NCBI GenBank assembly: GCA_018398815.1
Contig: CM031618.1
Coordinates: 56,946,342-57,010,341 of the forward strand
DNA from: Conus ventricosus
Lineage: Eukaryota > Mollusca > Gastropoda > Neogastropoda > Conidae
Length of the DNA: 64,000 nucleotides
Direction of reading: 5' to 3'
Part shown: positions 62,143-64,000 of the stretch, in pieces
How the letters are laid out: each line of letters opens with the position of its first letter
How positions within the stretch are numbered: position 1 is the first letter of the stretch
Notes under the pieces: model-generated
What the model was told of the DNA's origin: nothing
Database searches by the model: none
Seen by the model: the letters and a program-made list of their open reading frames with translations, nothing else
Program-made: the position numbers and the translations under genes

Positions 62143-63034
62143 AAAGCAAAGAGAGACATGGTAATGGAGAAGCTGAAGAAAGAAGAAGACGTCAAGAGAA
62201 TCCAGAAAGCAGTCCAGCGAGGCCAACAAGGAAACAAAGCACCACTTAGAGTGAGCTTCATCCTCACGTCTGTATATGACCTCCTGCCCTTAAATTCAAA
62301 CCTGGTCAAATGGGGGAAATCAGATGATCCTACGTGTCTACTCTGTCACAGCAAACAAACAGTGGAGTGCGTCCTTATTTCATGCAGAACTCACTAATCC
62401 AGGGATGGTGCGCATGGAGGCACAAGCAAGTGATCAAGGAGATCACACATGTGGTTAGCACCACCAGAGGAAGCACCATGCCACCGGAAGCTCCAGCAAT
62501 AAAGATCTACACGTCAGGAGGCATTTAGATCATGGTCTGGAACAGCTGTGATATTCAGATCATGGAAGCAGAGGTTACTGGATGGAGTGAATGACTGGTA
62601 ATGTACGGTAGACCTGCCATGACAGAAGAACCATCCAGAGCTGTTCGTGAAGAGTGGCATGAGACTGGACACAGTTCTCCACTCTGGTTGGGCCCAAAAC
62701 AACGATTCTGAGCAAACTCACTGTGCCATACGAAAGCAGCACCGGAGCAATCTCACATCTACAGGACTGAGAGGCATATCTGTCTAGCCAACAGCTTTAG
62801 GGACTCTGGCTTCCAGGCTCAAGTCCTCTCCACAGAGGTTGAAGCAATGGGATTGGTAGGCTCATCAGCCTATGATCTCATAAAACAGCTCGGGCTTTCA
62901 GGTAAGAAGAGCACCAGAACCCTGAAGGCAATGGCAGAGGCAGCTGAAAAGAGTTCCAGTTGGATCTGGTCGAGGAGGAACACAAGTGAAGTTCATAAAG
63001 CTTAAATTTCCCAACGTAGAACAGGTGTCCGTTA
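62143..63034 (+). pseudogene. RLE-type LINE copy, right piece: zinc-knuckle and RLE region
   Basis: Continues from 58,469. It has MEKLKKEEDVKRIQKAVQRG, VSFILTSVYDLLPLNSNLVK, the knuckle CLLCHSKQTVECVLISC, and, after frame changes, the RLE region. Recognisable parts are a decayed ELTVP-like strand near 62,710-62,740, VEAMGLVGSSAYDLIKQLGL, and TLKAMAEAAEKSSSWIWSRR near 62,910-62,975. The order and spacing match 26,540-27,430. Stops are frequent. Confidence 0.72.
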
Positions 63035-63219
63035 GTCAGTTCGACATCCGTCTAAAAGGCACGCTTTGAGGTGCCCGTTTCTCCAAATGTTGTGAGTTCG
63101 AATCCTGGCAAGCACCAGGAAAAAAGGGTAAAAGTTGGCAGTAGAAGGGCATCTGGGAGTCATGACCTGGATACTGCCCGGCCCCTTGGAGTGTAAGGAG
63201 TGCAGGGTCGAATACTTGT
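63035..63219 (+). mobile_element. tRNA-SINE-like insert
   Basis: Comparison with 27,420-27,460 shows that 63,035-63,423 is extra sequence inside the RLE-type LINE's 3' region. The insert has a good pol III B-box (GAGTTCGAATCCTGG, about 63,087-63,101) and a weak A-box (TTAGTCAGTTCG) at a tRNA-like distance upstream. A SINE derived from a tRNA is the simplest reading; no second copy exists in the window to confirm it. Confidence 0.45.
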
Positions 63220-63392
<173 letters not shown>

Positions 63393-63423
63393 GAGTGTAA
63401 GGAGTGCAGGGTCGAATACTTGT

Positions 63424-64000
63424 ATGACGGGGTTTCTTCTCTGAAGACCTGCAGTCAAGCTCTCCCTAAAGTTTATTCCTACCAATCAATCCAAAACAGA
63501 ACTCATCACACTGTTTACTGAATACTGCCATAGACACTTGTTTTGATAGCTGGAGACGTGTAGTTCATGAAACAGAATCTCACAAACACTTTAGAGTCAT
63601 AAATCAAATAAAATGCAGATAGATTCTCACATCAAGTCAGTAACATCTAAGTGCCATGTTCTTGCAGCTTGCTTGCCCTCTTTTAATTACTGACTTATCG
63701 TAGATCACTTGAAGGTATATACAAGCCATAGGGTATGCCATTTTCTGACTTTTCACATACTTTTAGGAACAACTTTATTAATACAATAGCTGATAATTCG
63801 AAAAAAAACACACACCCAATGCCTTGGGAACTATAGTTGGTATTACCAGTGGTATGAGTCACAAGAAACTCTGCACAGAGCTAGGCTTTACATCCTTGAG
63901 AAAAAAAAGTCATCGTCATAACATTATTTGATATCATCATATCATTGATGTTGTCATTCCCCTCTATCTTCCTGATCGTCTTCCTTTGCATGTTACTTCT
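63424..64000. other. End of RLE-type LINE region, then unrecognised sequence
   Basis: The first 40 bases (GGTTTCTTCTCTGAAG) correspond to the end of the copy at 27,460. Beyond about 63,480 nothing is recognised up to the window edge. Confidence 0.45.

Noticed and set aside
63035..63110. A genuine tRNA gene
   Set aside because: The B-box is good, but the acceptor stem and anticodon arm do not fold into a standard cloverleaf by eye; a SINE head fits better.

Overview
The window looks like nuclear DNA from a mollusc, probably a gastropod. It is AT-rich, packed with long (CA)n, (CT)n, (GA)n and (TA)n microsatellites, full of non-LTR retrotransposons, and carries one spliced host locus. That locus encodes a receptor of the GRL101 type first known from the snail Lymnaea (LDL-receptor class A modules, leucine-rich repeats and a rhodopsin-like 7TM domain). 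There is nothing bacterial here. A run of 100 N at 56,166-56,265 marks a scaffold gap.

Layout. 1-5,921: a decayed LINE with an SGNH-esterase ORF1, a nuclease-RT ORF2 and a (TTCTA)n tail. 5,922-8,630: a CA array, a fragment of a LINE encoding a restriction-like endonuclease (RLE), a second LINE, and G-runs. 8,988-15,439 (minus): a full-length I/Nimb-type LINE bounded by a perfect 12-bp target-site duplication (TSD). Its ORF2 is broken only at one A-run, and its ORF1 is split by a younger 746-bp relative. 17,090-17,930: an L1/Tx1-like relic. 19,713-20,400: a 39-bp minisatellite.

20,786-46,937 (plus): the receptor locus. Exons encode CUB (two exons), an LDLa-like module, a C-type lectin domain (two exons), several LDLa modules, LRRs and 7TM. 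The last intron is about 16.5 kb. It holds an L1-like element with a twin-priming inversion, which is itself interrupted by a 1-kb fold-back element carrying a hammerhead ribozyme in each arm. It also holds two RTE-type 3' ends, a decayed RT and many microsatellites. The last exon has about ten frameshifts, while a neighbouring LINE of similar length has almost none, so the locus is probably a pseudogene.

47,934-48,444: eight near-identical 64-bp repeats. 50,256-55,239: two head-to-head Penelope-like elements (PLEs) inserted in a (TA)n tract, with hammerhead motifs in their terminal repeats. 56,266-58,335: a decayed I-type copy. 58,425-63,440: an RLE-type LINE copy split by a 3.7-kb CR1/L2-like LINE and, further on, by a SINE-like insert that itself contains a small I-type 3' fragment.

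The host gene is thus the scaffold, and most other sequence is layers of retroelements. Several insertions can be ordered in time because one interrupts another. Clade names rest on motif recognition by eye, without database searches.
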